Assembly (NCBI RefSeq): GCF_014647875.1 | Contig: NZ_BMQA01000037.1 | Span: forward strand, 1 to 64,000 | Reading direction: 5' to 3' | DNA from: Streptomyces brasiliensis | Lineage (GTDB): Bacteria; Actinomycetota; Actinomycetes; Streptomycetales; Streptomycetaceae | Length of the DNA: 64,000 nucleotides | Part shown: in pieces, positions 50,013 through 58,867 of the stretch | Layout: every line of letters starts with the position of its first letter | Position numbering within the stretch: the stretch's first letter is position 1 | Notes under the pieces: generated by a model | Seen by the model: only the letters and a program-made list of their open reading frames with translations | Told to the model about the DNA's origin: nothing | The model's database searches: none | Translations under genes and position numbers: made by a program

Positions 50013-50853
50013 GGGACCTCGCCGTCCACAGCTCCGGGAACACGTTCTTCTGCGCGCGCTTCTCCAGCCAGGCCACCCCGGCGGAGCCGCCGGTGCCGGG
50101 CTTGGCGCCCATCGCGCGGCGGGTGGCGACCAGATGGTCGTTGCGCCAGCGCCAGACGAGCTCAGCGACGTCGGTCAACGCCTCGCCGAGCCGGGCGAGT
50201 TCGGCGTTCTGGTCGCCGGAGTAGACCGCCGTCCAGGCCGCCTCCACCGCGTCCGAGGGTTCGTGGCGCCGCGAGACATCACGTCCCAGCACCTCCTCCG
50301 GAATCGCGTACCCGCGGCGCGCGAGCAGCCGTACGACCTCGTCGTACAGGCTCGGCTCGTGCAGGGCCTTCTCCAGTTCGGCGTGGACGCGCGGGGCGCC
50401 CCGGTGCGGGACCAGCATGGACGCGGACTTCTCGCCGAGCAGGAACTCCATGCGGCGGTACATCGCCGACTGGAAGCCGGAGCCCTCGCCGAGCGCGGAG
50501 CGGTACGAGTTGAACTGGGCCGGCGTGAGCTGCCCGAGCGGCTGCCAGGAGGCGTTCAGCGCCTCCAGCTCACGGACCGACCGCTTCAGCGCGTCGATCG
50601 CGACCTGCACGTCGTCGGATCGCAGGGCCCGCGCGGCGGTCTCCCACTCGTGGACGATGACGGTGAACCACAGCTCCATGACCTGGGTCGTGACCAGGAA
50701 GACCATCTCTCCGGGGTCGTCGGAGAGGGTGTGCTGGAGGTGGGTGAGCACGTCCGCCCTGACGTAGTCCTCGTACGGCGTCGTGCCCGCGAAGTCGAGA
50801 TGCGGGGTCTCGGGCTCAGCGGCCTCGGAAAGGGGGTGAGCCTGTTGGGACAT
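50005..50853 (-). CDS. Tryptophan 2,3-dioxygenase
   Basis: 282-aa heme enzyme that opens the indole ring of tryptophan to N-formylkynurenine. The ATG at 50853 has AGGAG at spacing seven; longer readings are unsupported. Family blocks are LDFAGTTPYEDYVRADVLTH, FLVTTQVMELWFTVIVHEWE and the heme-binding RNDHLVATRRAMGAKPGTGG. It is the first gene of the kyn operon: kynU overlaps its 3' end, and the formamidase follows. Gene order is the conserved Streptomyces one. No regulator is adjacent. Confidence 0.96.
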   Translation of the reverse strand: MSQQAHPLSEAAEPETPHLDFAGTTPYEDYVRADVLTHLQHTLSDDPGEMVFLVTTQVMELWFTVIVHEWETAARALRSDDVQVAIDALKRSVRELEALNASWQPLGQLTPAQFNSYRSALGEGSGFQSAMYRRMEFLLGEKSASMLVPHRGAPRVHAELEKALHEPSLYDEVVRLLARRGYAIPEEVLGRDVSRRHEPSDAVEAAWTAVYSGDQNAELARLGEALTDVAELVWRWRNDHLVATRRAMGAKPGTGGSAGVAWLEKRAQKNVFPELWTARSHV

Positions 50854-50997
50854 CGCTGTCTCCTGTTGTACTCCGGGTAGCGGTCCGCCCCTGCCGATGC
50901 CGGCACGGGGGCCCCGGTCCCCACCGGCATCCTCCGTAATCACGCCGGTCACGGCAAGGCCCGCCTGCCGCCAGACGGGCCACACCGGGTACGACAC

Positions 50998-51411
50998 TCA
51001 GCCCAGCGTCTGGGCCGCCGTCGGCGAGGAGTCCTTCAGGAACTGGCTGCAGCGCTCGTACTCCTCCTGCTCGCCGATCGCCTGTGCGGCGCGGGCGAGG
51101 GCGTGCAGGGCGCGCAGGAAGCCACGGTTGGGCTCGTGCTCCCACGGCACCGGGCCGTGCCCCTTCCAGCCGCTCCGGCGCAGGGCGTCCAGGCCGCGGT
51201 GGTAGCCCGTACGGGCGTAGGCGTACGACTCGACGACCGCGCCCCGCTCGAACGCCTCGTCGGCCAGCCGGGCCCAGGCGAGCGAGGAGGTGGGGTACTT
51301 GGCGGCGACATCGGCGGGCGCGGTGCCGTTCGCGAGCAGCTCCCGCGGCTCCGGGTCGTCGGGGAGGTGGGTCGGGGGCGGGCCCCCGAGGAGGTTCTCG
51401 TGAATGGTCAT
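50998..51411 (-). CDS. DUF3151 domain-containing protein
   Basis: 137-aa soluble protein of the DUF3151 family, helical and TPR-like. Blocks visible are MTIHENLLGGPPPTHLPDDP, KYPTSSLAWARLADEAFERG and YAYARTGYHRGLDALRRSGW with HEPNRGFLRALHALARAAQA near the C-terminus. Found throughout actinobacteria; function unknown. It lies upstream of the kyn operon on the same strand, 144 bases away, and is divergent from the lipoprotein gene. Confidence 0.93.
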   Translation of the reverse strand: MTIHENLLGGPPPTHLPDDPEPRELLANGTAPADVAAKYPTSSLAWARLADEAFERGAVVESYAYARTGYHRGLDALRRSGWKGHGPVPWEHEPNRGFLRALHALARAAQAIGEQEEYERCSQFLKDSSPTAAQTLG

Positions 51412-51538
51412 GGGTTCCAGTCTGCGTCATTGTCCTTGATCGGTAACAGTTGCGTGCGGCTCAGGGGGAGGCGGGGATTCCGGGCTCAGGCTGCGGCCAC
51501 AGGACCGACGATCATGTCCATATCAACCGGGGGACCGC

Positions 51539-52099
51539 ATGCGCACGCCGGCCGCCGCCGACCGTCGCAGGCTCCTGGCCCTCGGCGCCCTCACCGCCGC
51601 CGTCCTGACGACGGCCACCGCCTGTCAGCCGGACGGGAGCAGCGCAGAGCCCGCCCCGGCACCGACGTCCGCCTCCCAGGCACCCGCCACCGCCGCCCCG
51701 CCACCCTCTTCCGCAACGCCCACGGAGTCCGCCGAGACCCAGGACCAGGCCTGCCAGGGCGACTGGAACGACATCGACGTGCAGCTGTACGGCCACACCA
51801 TCAGCAAGGACATCTTCCTGCTGACCGCCCAGGAGGGCCGCTGGACCTGTGCGAACCCGGACGCGCCGGTGTGGCACACGATCGGGCCCAAGCACCCGGT
51901 CCGGCTCGCCGATACGGCGCGGATCAGCGTGAACACGCCCTTCTACGACACGAACGTCAACAAGCCGATCGACGTCCAGACGTTCCTCGACAAGCTGGAG
52001 AGCGCGGTGGTGGCGGACGGGAACCGGCTCGTCTTCCGGTTCACCGCCGACCCCGGCAGCGGCTCGCTCACCATGCTCGATCAGCGCTGGAAGCCGTAG
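51539..52099 (+). CDS. DUF2020-like secreted lipoprotein, function unknown
   Basis: 186-aa lipoprotein. DRRRLLALGALTAAVLTTATACQ at the N-terminus is a twin-arginine-like signal peptide with a lipobox ending in Cys (about residue 29). A Pro/Ala/Thr/Ser-rich linker (about 30-70) follows, then a compact domain with WNDIDVQLYGHTISKDIFLL, RWTCANPDAPVWHTI and FYDTNVNKPIDVQTFLDKLE. The family label is only tentative. It is anchored outside the membrane. The gene is single, with a convergent hairpin just after its stop. Confidence 0.78.
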   Translation: MRTPAAADRRRLLALGALTAAVLTTATACQPDGSSAEPAPAPTSASQAPATAAPPPSSATPTESAETQDQACQGDWNDIDVQLYGHTISKDIFLLTAQEGRWTCANPDAPVWHTIGPKHPVRLADTARISVNTPFYDTNVNKPIDVQTFLDKLESAVVADGNRLVFRFTADPGSGSLTMLDQRWKP

Positions 52100-52105
52100 C
52101 CGGAA

Positions 52106-52119
52106 GCCCGTGTACGGGC
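52106..52119. terminator. Short convergent terminator
   Basis: GCCCG-TGTA-CGGGC is a tight five-base stem between the lipoprotein stop (52099) and the exporter stop (52127), positioned to end both transcripts. Weak but well placed. Confidence 0.5.
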
Positions 52120-52126
52120 GGTGCGG

Positions 52127-53608
52127 TCAACGGTGGAGGCCGTAGTCGGGCTCCGTGGCTCCTCGGCGCGGCTCCAGCGGGGGTGTCGTCACGTTGCCGT
52201 GGACGCGGCACTGCCTGTGCGTGCAGTCCGAAGGCGGGCGGCGGACCGTGGCGAAGGCGAGCAGAGAGCCGAGGACCAGGACGCCCGCGCAGATCGGCAT
52301 CGCCCGGTCGAACGCGGCGTTGAAGGCGTCCGGCGAGCGGTAGGCCTCCGGGCCCATCCCGGCCAGCAGCGGCAGCGCGGCCACCGCGATCAGGCCGGCC
52401 GCGCGGGCCGCCGCGTTGTTGATGCCGCTGGCCAGGCCCGCCCGGTCGGTGTCCACGGAGGCCAGGACGGTGGAGGTGAGCGGGGCCACCAGGGTGACCA
52501 TGCCCGCGCCCATCACCACCAGCGCGGGCAGCACGTCCACGAGATAGTGCGCGTCCTTGCCCACGCGCAGCATCAGCAGCAGCGCCACCGCGCACAGCAG
52601 CGGGCCCACGGTGAGCGGGATGCGCGGGCCGATCTTGTCGGCGAGGGCGCCCGAGCGGGCCGAGAAGAGGAGCATCAGCGCGGTCGTGGGCAGCAGGGCC
52701 GTACCGGCCTGGAGGGCCGAGTAGCCGGCCACTACCTGGAGCTGGAGCGCGGTGAGGAAGAAGAAGCCGCCGAAGGCCGCGTACACGCACAGGGTGACCA
52801 GGTTGACCGCGGTGAACTGGCGCGAGGCGAAGATGTCGAGCGGCATCATCGGATCGGGGCGCCGCTTCTCGACGTACACGAAGGCCACCCCGGCCGCGAT
52901 GCCGGCCACCGCCATGACGGCGATGATCACCGAACCGCTGGTCGCCTCGATCAGGGCGTATGTCACCAGGGCGAGCGACAGCGCGCCCAGCACCGCGCCG
53001 AGGACGTCGAAGCGGCCGTGGCTCTTGCTGTCCCGTGACTCGGGTACGTGGCGCAGGGCGACGGGGGCGCAGACGAGGGCCAGCGGGACGTTGAGCAGGA
53101 ACACCCAGCGCCAGCCGGGGCCGTCCACCAGCCAGCCGCCCAGGAACGGGCCGACGGCCGCGCCGATGCCCCCGAACCCGGACCACAGGCCGACGGCCTT
53201 CGCGCGGTCGTCCTCGTGGAAGGAGGCCTGGATGAGGGCGAGGGAGCCGGGCGTCAGGAGCGCGCCGCCGACGCCCTGGAGGGCGCGGGCCACGATGAGG
53301 GTGATGTCGTCGGGGGCGAGGCCGCACAGCAGGGACGCGGTCGCGAACCAGACGACACCGATCACGAACACCTTGCGGCGGCCGTAGTGGTCGCCGAGGG
53401 AGCCGCCGAGCAGGATCAGCCCGGCCAGGGTGAGCATGTACGCGTTGACCGTCCACTGGAGCGCGGCCAGGCTCGCGTTCAGGTCACGGCCGATGGTGGG
53501 TAGCGCGACGTTGACGACGGTGGAGTCCAGCATCGCCATGCTGGAGCCGAGCACCGTGGTGAACAGGATCCATTTGCCCTGGGGCGAGGCCAACCGGACA
53601 ACGGGCAT
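52127..53608 (-). CDS. DHA2-type MFS drug exporter (EmrB/QacA)
   Basis: 493-aa integral membrane transporter of the 14-helix DHA2 family. The ATG at 53608 gives MPVVRLASPQGKWILFTTVL, and motifs LDSTVVNVALPTIGRDL and GGSLGDHYGRRKVFVIGVVW are the family signatures. It likely expels drugs or metabolites with proton antiport. A -10-like TATACC is 10 bases upstream of the ATG, so translation may start almost at the transcript 5' end (leaderless). No adjacent repressor gene is evident. The C-terminal tail is extended and charged. Confidence 0.94.
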   Translation of the reverse strand: MPVVRLASPQGKWILFTTVLGSSMAMLDSTVVNVALPTIGRDLNASLAALQWTVNAYMLTLAGLILLGGSLGDHYGRRKVFVIGVVWFATASLLCGLAPDDITLIVARALQGVGGALLTPGSLALIQASFHEDDRAKAVGLWSGFGGIGAAVGPFLGGWLVDGPGWRWVFLLNVPLALVCAPVALRHVPESRDSKSHGRFDVLGAVLGALSLALVTYALIEATSGSVIIAVMAVAGIAAGVAFVYVEKRRPDPMMPLDIFASRQFTAVNLVTLCVYAAFGGFFFLTALQLQVVAGYSALQAGTALLPTTALMLLFSARSGALADKIGPRIPLTVGPLLCAVALLLMLRVGKDAHYLVDVLPALVVMGAGMVTLVAPLTSTVLASVDTDRAGLASGINNAAARAAGLIAVAALPLLAGMGPEAYRSPDAFNAAFDRAMPICAGVLVLGSLLAFATVRRPPSDCTHRQCRVHGNVTTPPLEPRRGATEPDYGLHR

Positions 53609-53621
53609 GCCCCTAGGTATA

Positions 53622-53655
53622 CAGCGAGCCCGGCACCTGTGGCGCGGGCTCGCTG
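53622..53655 (-). terminator. Terminator of fba next to exporter promoter
   Basis: CAGCGAGCCCG (53622-53632) and CGGGCTCGCTG (53645-53655) are an 11-bp perfect stem 39 bases past the fba stop. The next TATACC follows a few bases later and probably serves as the exporter -10 region, so the fba terminator and the exporter promoter are packed together. The hairpin may also act as an operator. Confidence 0.7.
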
Positions 53656-53693
53656 CGAATACGTCCGGGAACCGCGGGAAATGCAGCCGGGGT

Positions 53694-54716
53694 TTACTTG
53701 ATCTTCGTGCCGGCCGACCGCAGGTTCTGCGTCGCCTCGACGACACGCGCGGCCATCGACGCCTCGGCGAGCTTGCCCCAGGTGCGCGGGTCGTAGGTCT
53801 TCTTGGAGCCGACCTCGCCGTCGACCTTCAGGACGCCGTCGTAGTTCTTGAACATGTGGTCGGCGACCGGCCGCGTGAAGGCGTACTGCGTGTCGGTGTC
53901 GATGTTCATCTTGACCACACCGTTCTCCAGCGCGGTCGCGATCTCCTGCCCGGTGGAGCCGGAACCGCCGTGGAAGACGAAGTCGAACGGCGACTGCTTG
54001 CCGAACTTGGCGGCGACGCCGTCGCTCAGCTCCTTCAGCAGCTCGGGACGCAGGACCACGTTGCCCGGCTTGTAGACGCCGTGCACGTTGCCGAAGGACG
54101 CGGCCAGCAGGTAGCGGCCCTTCTCGCCCAGGCCCAGCGCCTCGGCGGTGCGGATCGCGTCGTCGACCGTCGTGTACAGCGAGTCGTTGATCTCGTGCGA
54201 GACGCCGTCCTCCTCGCCGCCGGTCGGGGTGATCTCCACCTCGAGGATGATCTTGGCGGCCTGCGCGCGCTCGAGCAGCTCCTGCGCGATGGCGAGGTTG
54301 TCGGCGAGGGTCTCGGCGGAGCCGTCCCACATGTGCGACTGGAAGAGCGGGTTCTGCCCGGCCTTCACGCGCTCCTCGGAGATCGCGAGCAGCGGGCGCA
54401 CGTACCCGTCGAGCTTGTCCTTCGGGCAGTGGTCCGTGTGCAGAGCGACCGTCACCGGGTACTTCTCGGCGATGATGTGCGCGTACTCGGCCAGGGCCCG
54501 GGCGCCGGTCACCATGTCCTTGCTGTACTGGCCACCCAGGAACTCGGCGCCGCCCGTGGAGATCTGGATGATGCCGTCGCTCTCCGCCTCCGCGAAGCCG
54601 CGCAGCGCCGCGTTCAGGGTCTGGGAAGAGGTGACGTTGATGGCCGGGTAGGCGAACTTGCCTGCCTTCGCCCGGTCGAGCATCTCGTTGTAGACCTCGG
54701 GGGTTGCGATGGGCAT
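53694..54716 (-). CDS. fba: Class II fructose-bisphosphate aldolase
   Basis: 340-aa zinc-dependent aldolase of glycolysis and gluconeogenesis, cleaving fructose 1,6-bisphosphate to glyceraldehyde 3-phosphate and dihydroxyacetone phosphate. AAGGAG lies eight bases before the ATG. Zinc and catalytic residues occur in ALHTDHCPKDK, EITPTGGEEDGV, ASFGNVHGVY and FVFHGGSGSTGQEI. Length matches the class IIA bacterial enzyme. It follows pyrE by 143 bases on the same strand and has its own terminator. Confidence 0.97.
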   Translation of the reverse strand: MPIATPEVYNEMLDRAKAGKFAYPAINVTSSQTLNAALRGFAEAESDGIIQISTGGAEFLGGQYSKDMVTGARALAEYAHIIAEKYPVTVALHTDHCPKDKLDGYVRPLLAISEERVKAGQNPLFQSHMWDGSAETLADNLAIAQELLERAQAAKIILEVEITPTGGEEDGVSHEINDSLYTTVDDAIRTAEALGLGEKGRYLLAASFGNVHGVYKPGNVVLRPELLKELSDGVAAKFGKQSPFDFVFHGGSGSTGQEIATALENGVVKMNIDTDTQYAFTRPVADHMFKNYDGVLKVDGEVGSKKTYDPRTWGKLAEASMAARVVEATQNLRSAGTKIK

Positions 54717-54859
54717 CTGTCCGCTCCTTGGGTGTGCGGGTCGGCGTTCTGCGTTACTACGGCCCTGACCTAGACCTGGGGTGACATCGTCGTCGTCCCC
54801 ATCTTTCCAGACATGAGGGCCTGCTCGATGCCCGTGTCGAGGTGTGGTCGGGCGCCGCG

Positions 54860-55432
54860 TCAGTCGAGACCGAGGTCGTCCTTGGAGTAGGCGTAGAGGT
54901 ACGGGACTCCCGTGCCCTGCTCGATCTTCTCGGCGGCGCCGGTCGCCCGGTCGACGATGGTCGCGACGGCGACGACCTCGGCGCCCGCCTCGCGGACGGC
55001 CTCGACGGCGGTCAGCGGCGAGCCGCCGGTGGTGGAGGTGTCCTCGACGACCAGCACCCGCCGGCCCCTGATCTCCGGACCCTCGACCCGGCGCTGCAGC
55101 CCGTGCGCCTTCGCGGCCTTGCGGACGACGAACGCGTCCAGCCTGCGGCCCCGGGCGGCGGCGGCGTGCAGCATCGCGGCCGCGACCGGGTCGGCGCCCA
55201 TGGTGAGCCCGCCCACCGCGTCGAACTCCAGGCCGGCGGTCAGATCCAGGAGCACCTCGCCGACCAGCGGGGCGGCCTCGCCGTCGAGGGTGATGCGGCG
55301 CAGGTCGACGTAGTAGTCGGCCTCCAGACCCGACGACAGGGTCACCTTGCCGTGCACCACGGCCTTGTCCTTGATCTGCTGCAGCAGCGCGCCGCGTGCG
55401 CCTGGCCGCGTTGCTTCGTTGACGTCCGTCAT
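54860..55432 (-). CDS. pyrE: Orotate phosphoribosyltransferase
   Basis: 190-aa enzyme converting orotate and PRPP to orotidine 5'-phosphate in pyrimidine synthesis. The PRPP-binding signature is VLVVEDTSTTGGSPLTAVEA near residue 115-134; KDKAVVHGKVTLSSGLEADY and FDAVGGLTMGADPVAAAMLH precede it. Size fits the short bacterial PyrE. It is separated from aldose epimerase by 10 bases and the two are likely cotranscribed. Confidence 0.96.
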   Translation of the reverse strand: MTDVNEATRPGARGALLQQIKDKAVVHGKVTLSSGLEADYYVDLRRITLDGEAAPLVGEVLLDLTAGLEFDAVGGLTMGADPVAAAMLHAAAARGRRLDAFVVRKAAKAHGLQRRVEGPEIRGRRVLVVEDTSTTGGSPLTAVEAVREAGAEVVAVATIVDRATGAAEKIEQGTGVPYLYAYSKDDLGLD

Positions 55433-55442
55433 GCCGACCAGC

Positions 55443-56231
55443 TTAGAGGCGGAGCCAGCGCCAGGTCGTCGAGGCCTCCAGCGGCTCCAGCGGTGTGACC
55501 AGGCGCGGGAGGGTGTTGAGGCCGTTGGGCGGGCCGGTCTGCGGCTCGACGCACACGGCGGCCTCCTGCTCGTCGTACACCACGACCCACTCCTCGCGGC
55601 TGGTCACCTTCAGCTCCAGCTGCCCCGGCCAGGTGAGGGTGACGTCGACGCCGCCGGGCATGCCGAAGCAGTCGTCCCAGGGCCCGGGCTCGGGGTCGAT
55701 ACGGTTGCCGGTGGGCAGATGGTCCTCGCCGCGCTCCTCCTGCCAGGCCGGGGTGAAGTCGACGCGTACGTCCTCGCCGCCGAGGTTCCGGTTGAACCAG
55801 GGGTGCCAGCCGATCTGTGCCGGGAAGGACGAGTCGTACGTCTCGACGGACATCGTCAGTGTCAGCGAGTCCTCGGTGAGGCCGACGACCTCGGTCACGC
55901 GGGCCGGATAGGGCCAGGGCTCCACCAGGTCGTAGGTGAGGGACGCCTCGTCCTTCGTGACGCGGGCGGTGCCCCAGGCGCCGTCCCGTGCGGTGCCGTG
56001 GATGGCGTGCGGCGGGGAGTTGAGCGGCATCTGGTGGACGGTGACGCCGTTCACGAAGCGGCCGTCCCTGATGCGGCCGCACCAGGGGACCATCGGGAAG
56101 CAGCCGAAACGGTCGCCCTGGCGGAGGAGTTCGGTACCGGCGATCCTCAGGCTTCCGATACGGCCACCGTTGCCGGGCCGCACGGCCACTTCGGCGTCGC
56201 CCGCGGTCAGCGTGATGTCTTCGTTACTCAC
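55443..56231 (-). CDS. Aldose 1-epimerase family protein
   Basis: 262-aa beta-sandwich protein of the galactose mutarotase/YeaD-like family. It has FPMVPWCGRIRDGRFVNGVT for the N-terminal Arg motif, HAIHGTARDGAW with the catalytic-type His residues, LTMSVETYDSSFPAQIGWHP with the second His, and near the C-terminus the Glu region AVCVEPQTGPPNGLNTLPRL. All usual catalytic residues are present. Start GTG. Immediately upstream of pyrE, probably same transcript. Sugar specificity unknown. Confidence 0.92.
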   Translation of the reverse strand: MSNEDITLTAGDAEVAVRPGNGGRIGSLRIAGTELLRQGDRFGCFPMVPWCGRIRDGRFVNGVTVHQMPLNSPPHAIHGTARDGAWGTARVTKDEASLTYDLVEPWPYPARVTEVVGLTEDSLTLTMSVETYDSSFPAQIGWHPWFNRNLGGEDVRVDFTPAWQEERGEDHLPTGNRIDPEPGPWDDCFGMPGGVDVTLTWPGQLELKVTSREEWVVVYDEQEAAVCVEPQTGPPNGLNTLPRLVTPLEPLEASTTWRWLRL

Positions 56232-56267
56232 GGGACGACTGTACTGGGGCGGTCGTTCCGGCGTCGG

Positions 56268-57098
56268 TCAGCGGCGTTTGCGCAGGGCTCGGCCGACGAT
56301 GATCACCGAGGCGACGACGAGGGCGGCGGCGGGGGCCGCCCAGCGGAGGGTGGAGGCCGCGGCGACGGTCTGAGGGGCGGGGACGGGGGCGTAGCGGCCG
56401 CGGGGTGGCGCGTGGTCCACCTCTTCGGCGCTGCGGCCGATCATCGTGCGGCGTGCGTGCGCGGCTTCGGCGGGGGGTTCGTTGTCGTAGGCCGGCGACT
56501 CGGCTTCGCCGTCGCCGCCGTTCCGGCTCCCACCCGCACCACCCGTACCACTTTCGTCCTCGGGTGCGGGTGGCCCCTGCGCGGCGTCCTCGCCGTCGGC
56601 GGCCGCGGGGACATCCTCCCTGGCGTCCTGCTCCGCCGTCTCGCCCGTGGGCCCGGCCCCGGGTTCCGCATCCGCCCCCGGCGTCTGCGCCAGCCCCTCC
56701 ACGAAACGGTTCAGCAAGCGGGTCGTCGACGCGAGCACCGAGTCCTGGGGCAGTTCCGACAGGCGGCCGTCCGCTGTCGCCGTGCCGTCGATCCTGATCG
56801 TCGTACCGGTCTCCGTCGGGTGGAGGCGGAGGGTCAGGGCCAGTTTCACCGTGCCGGTGCCCCGGGCCTCCGTCGCGTCACCCTCGATCGCATACGTACC
56901 GTCGTCACGCCTCGCCAGCCGTACGGCCCCGCGATACGTCACCGAGTGGCTGCCGACCCGGACCTTCAGGCGGCCGGCGATCGGTTCGGCGCCGGCGTCC
57001 TGCTGGAGCCCCGGCACCGCTCGCGCGACCCGCGCGGGATCGGCGAGGGCCTCCCTGAGCCGCTCGGCCGGAACCGGAACGAAGACCTCGTGCTCCAT
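56268..57098 (-). CDS. SRPBCC-family protein with C-terminal membrane anchor
   Basis: 276-aa protein. Residues about 1-145 are a START/SRPBCC ligand-binding fold (MEHEVFVPVPAERLREALAD, VARAVPGLQQDAGAE, TVKLALTLRLHPTETGTTIR, DGRLSELPQDSVLASTTRLL) like carbon-monoxide-dehydrogenase subunit G or polyketide cyclase-like proteins. A long acidic Asp/Glu/Gly linker follows, and a hydrophobic helix at about 248-269 with basic tail RALRKRR anchors the protein, so the domain faces the cytosol. Single gene, upstream of aldose epimerase by 36 bases. Confidence 0.88.
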   Translation of the reverse strand: MEHEVFVPVPAERLREALADPARVARAVPGLQQDAGAEPIAGRLKVRVGSHSVTYRGAVRLARRDDGTYAIEGDATEARGTGTVKLALTLRLHPTETGTTIRIDGTATADGRLSELPQDSVLASTTRLLNRFVEGLAQTPGADAEPGAGPTGETAEQDAREDVPAAADGEDAAQGPPAPEDESGTGGAGGSRNGGDGEAESPAYDNEPPAEAAHARRTMIGRSAEEVDHAPPRGRYAPVPAPQTVAAASTLRWAAPAAALVVASVIIVGRALRKRR

Positions 57099-57161
57099 GT
57101 CGCCTGAGCCTACCCAGGAGTGGGCGGGAAGTATCGTTCCCTTCCCCGTAACTTCGTGTCC

Positions 57162-58814
57162 TCAATACCGCGGGTGCACCAACGTCGACGCCGGGAGTCG
57201 TTCCGGAACCCGGCTGCGTGCCGCCGACTCCTCGTCCGCGGTGAGGTCCGCCTGCGTCAGGGTGCGGAGGCGCGGGCCCCCGGGGTCCAGGGACAGACGG
57301 GGCGCCCGCTCGCCGCCCGAGGCGTCCACCGCCAGGATGAAACCCCAGTCGTGCGGGCCGTGCGACGCGGCGGCCGAGCGGTCGGGGCCCGGGGGGAAGT
57401 CGGAGTCGAGGCCGTGGACCCGGTAGGGGGTCGTCGCCAGGCCCGCCGCCCGCATCGTCGTGTCGACCGTCCAGAACGCGCGCGGCCGCACCGAGACCGG
57501 TCCCGCGTGCACCACCAGCCGACCCCCGGCACGCAGGACGCTGCGGGCGAGCCCGTAGAACTCCTCGGAGTACAGCTTCGTACTGGCCGTGATCCCGGGA
57601 TCGGGCAGGTCCGCGATCACCACGTCGTACGCCGCCGAGGGCGTCCCGCGCAGCCGGCAGAACGCGTCATCCGTCGTCACGTGGACGCGCGGGTCGCCGT
57701 ACGCGTGCTCGTTGAGCGCGGACAGGCCGGGGTCGTGGCGCGCCAACCGCACCAGGCCCGCGTCGAGTTCGACCACGTCGACCCGTCGTACGTCCGGGTA
57801 GCGGAGCACTTCGCGCACCGCCAGGCCGTCCCCGCCGCCGAGGATCAGCACGCGCGTGTGGGGACCGCTCATCGCGGGGTGGACCAGCGCCTCGTGGTAG
57901 CGGCGTTCGTCGTGGCCGCCGACCCGGAGCCGGCCGTCGAGGAACAGGTCGAGCGGGCGTCCCTTCATGCCGCCGATGAGGACGACCTCCTGCACGTCCG
58001 TCTGCAGCGCCACGCGCACCTTGCTGCCGTACACCGCCTGCCGCGCGGCCCGTTCGAAGTCACCCACGAGTGCGGCGGCCGAGGCGAGGACGACGAGGAC
58101 GGCGAGGTTGGCGACGAGCAGCGCCCACCGGGCCCGGGGGGTCAGATCCCGGCGGAACAGGCCGAGGACGAGGGCGCCGCCGGCGACGGCGTTGACCGTG
58201 CCGGTGAGCAGTGTGCCGGTCAACTGGCCCAGGAACGGGAGCAGAAGGAAGGGGAAGGCCAGGCCGCCGACCAGCGCGCCGACGTAGTCCGCGGCGAACA
58301 GGTCGGCCACCGCGCCGCCCGCGTCCTGGCGGCGGATGCGCTGGATCAGCTCCATCAGCAGCGGCACCTCTGCGCCGATGAGCAGGCCGATGGCCAAGGA
58401 GAAGGCGACCAGCAGCCAGCGAGGGCCGTTCGCCCACAGGCCGCCCCAGCCGCCGGTCCACGCGAAGACGGCGTACAACGCCATGGCGCTGCAGCCGCCG
58501 ACGAGCGCGAGGGCCGCCTCCACCGCGCCGAAGCCGATGGCCGCGTTCCCGGACAGACGCTTCGCCGCGAGGGAGCCGATACCCATCGCGAACACCATGA
58601 CGGACAGCACGACGGAGGCCTGGGTGACCGAGTCGCCGATCAAGTAGGAGGCGAGGGCGACGAGTTCGAGCTCGTACACGAGTCCGCAGGCCGCACAGAC
58701 GAAGACGCCCGCGAGGACCAGGAACCGCCCGGTCGCCGGCCGGACGGGCAACCGCGCAGGACCGCGCCAGGGCGAGGGGACGCTCTGGCGGGCGGGGGCG
58801 TGCGATTCGATCAC
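57162..58814 (-). CDS. Polyamine aminopropyltransferase-like membrane protein
   Basis: 550-aa fusion. The N-terminal about 230 residues contain seven or eight transmembrane helices, and the C-terminal about 290 residues are a spermidine-synthase-like Rossmann methyltransferase domain with LILGGGDGLAVREVLRYPDV and VVELDAGLVRLARHDP; DVVIADLPDPG fits the active-site loop. The family (SpeE-like with membrane domain) is common in actinobacteria and not all members make polyamines. Start GTG. It lies downstream of the DUF2617 gene by 53 bases, same strand. Confidence 0.9.
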   Translation of the reverse strand: MIESHAPARQSVPSPWRGPARLPVRPATGRFLVLAGVFVCAACGLVYELELVALASYLIGDSVTQASVVLSVMVFAMGIGSLAAKRLSGNAAIGFGAVEAALALVGGCSAMALYAVFAWTGGWGGLWANGPRWLLVAFSLAIGLLIGAEVPLLMELIQRIRRQDAGGAVADLFAADYVGALVGGLAFPFLLLPFLGQLTGTLLTGTVNAVAGGALVLGLFRRDLTPRARWALLVANLAVLVVLASAAALVGDFERAARQAVYGSKVRVALQTDVQEVVLIGGMKGRPLDLFLDGRLRVGGHDERRYHEALVHPAMSGPHTRVLILGGGDGLAVREVLRYPDVRRVDVVELDAGLVRLARHDPGLSALNEHAYGDPRVHVTTDDAFCRLRGTPSAAYDVVIADLPDPGITASTKLYSEEFYGLARSVLRAGGRLVVHAGPVSVRPRAFWTVDTTMRAAGLATTPYRVHGLDSDFPPGPDRSAAASHGPHDWGFILAVDASGGERAPRLSLDPGGPRLRTLTQADLTADEESAARSRVPERLPASTLVHPRY

Positions 58815-58867
58815 TCTGCGACGTTACGTCACACGCCGGGCACGCTTCGTCACCCACACGTGTGGAT

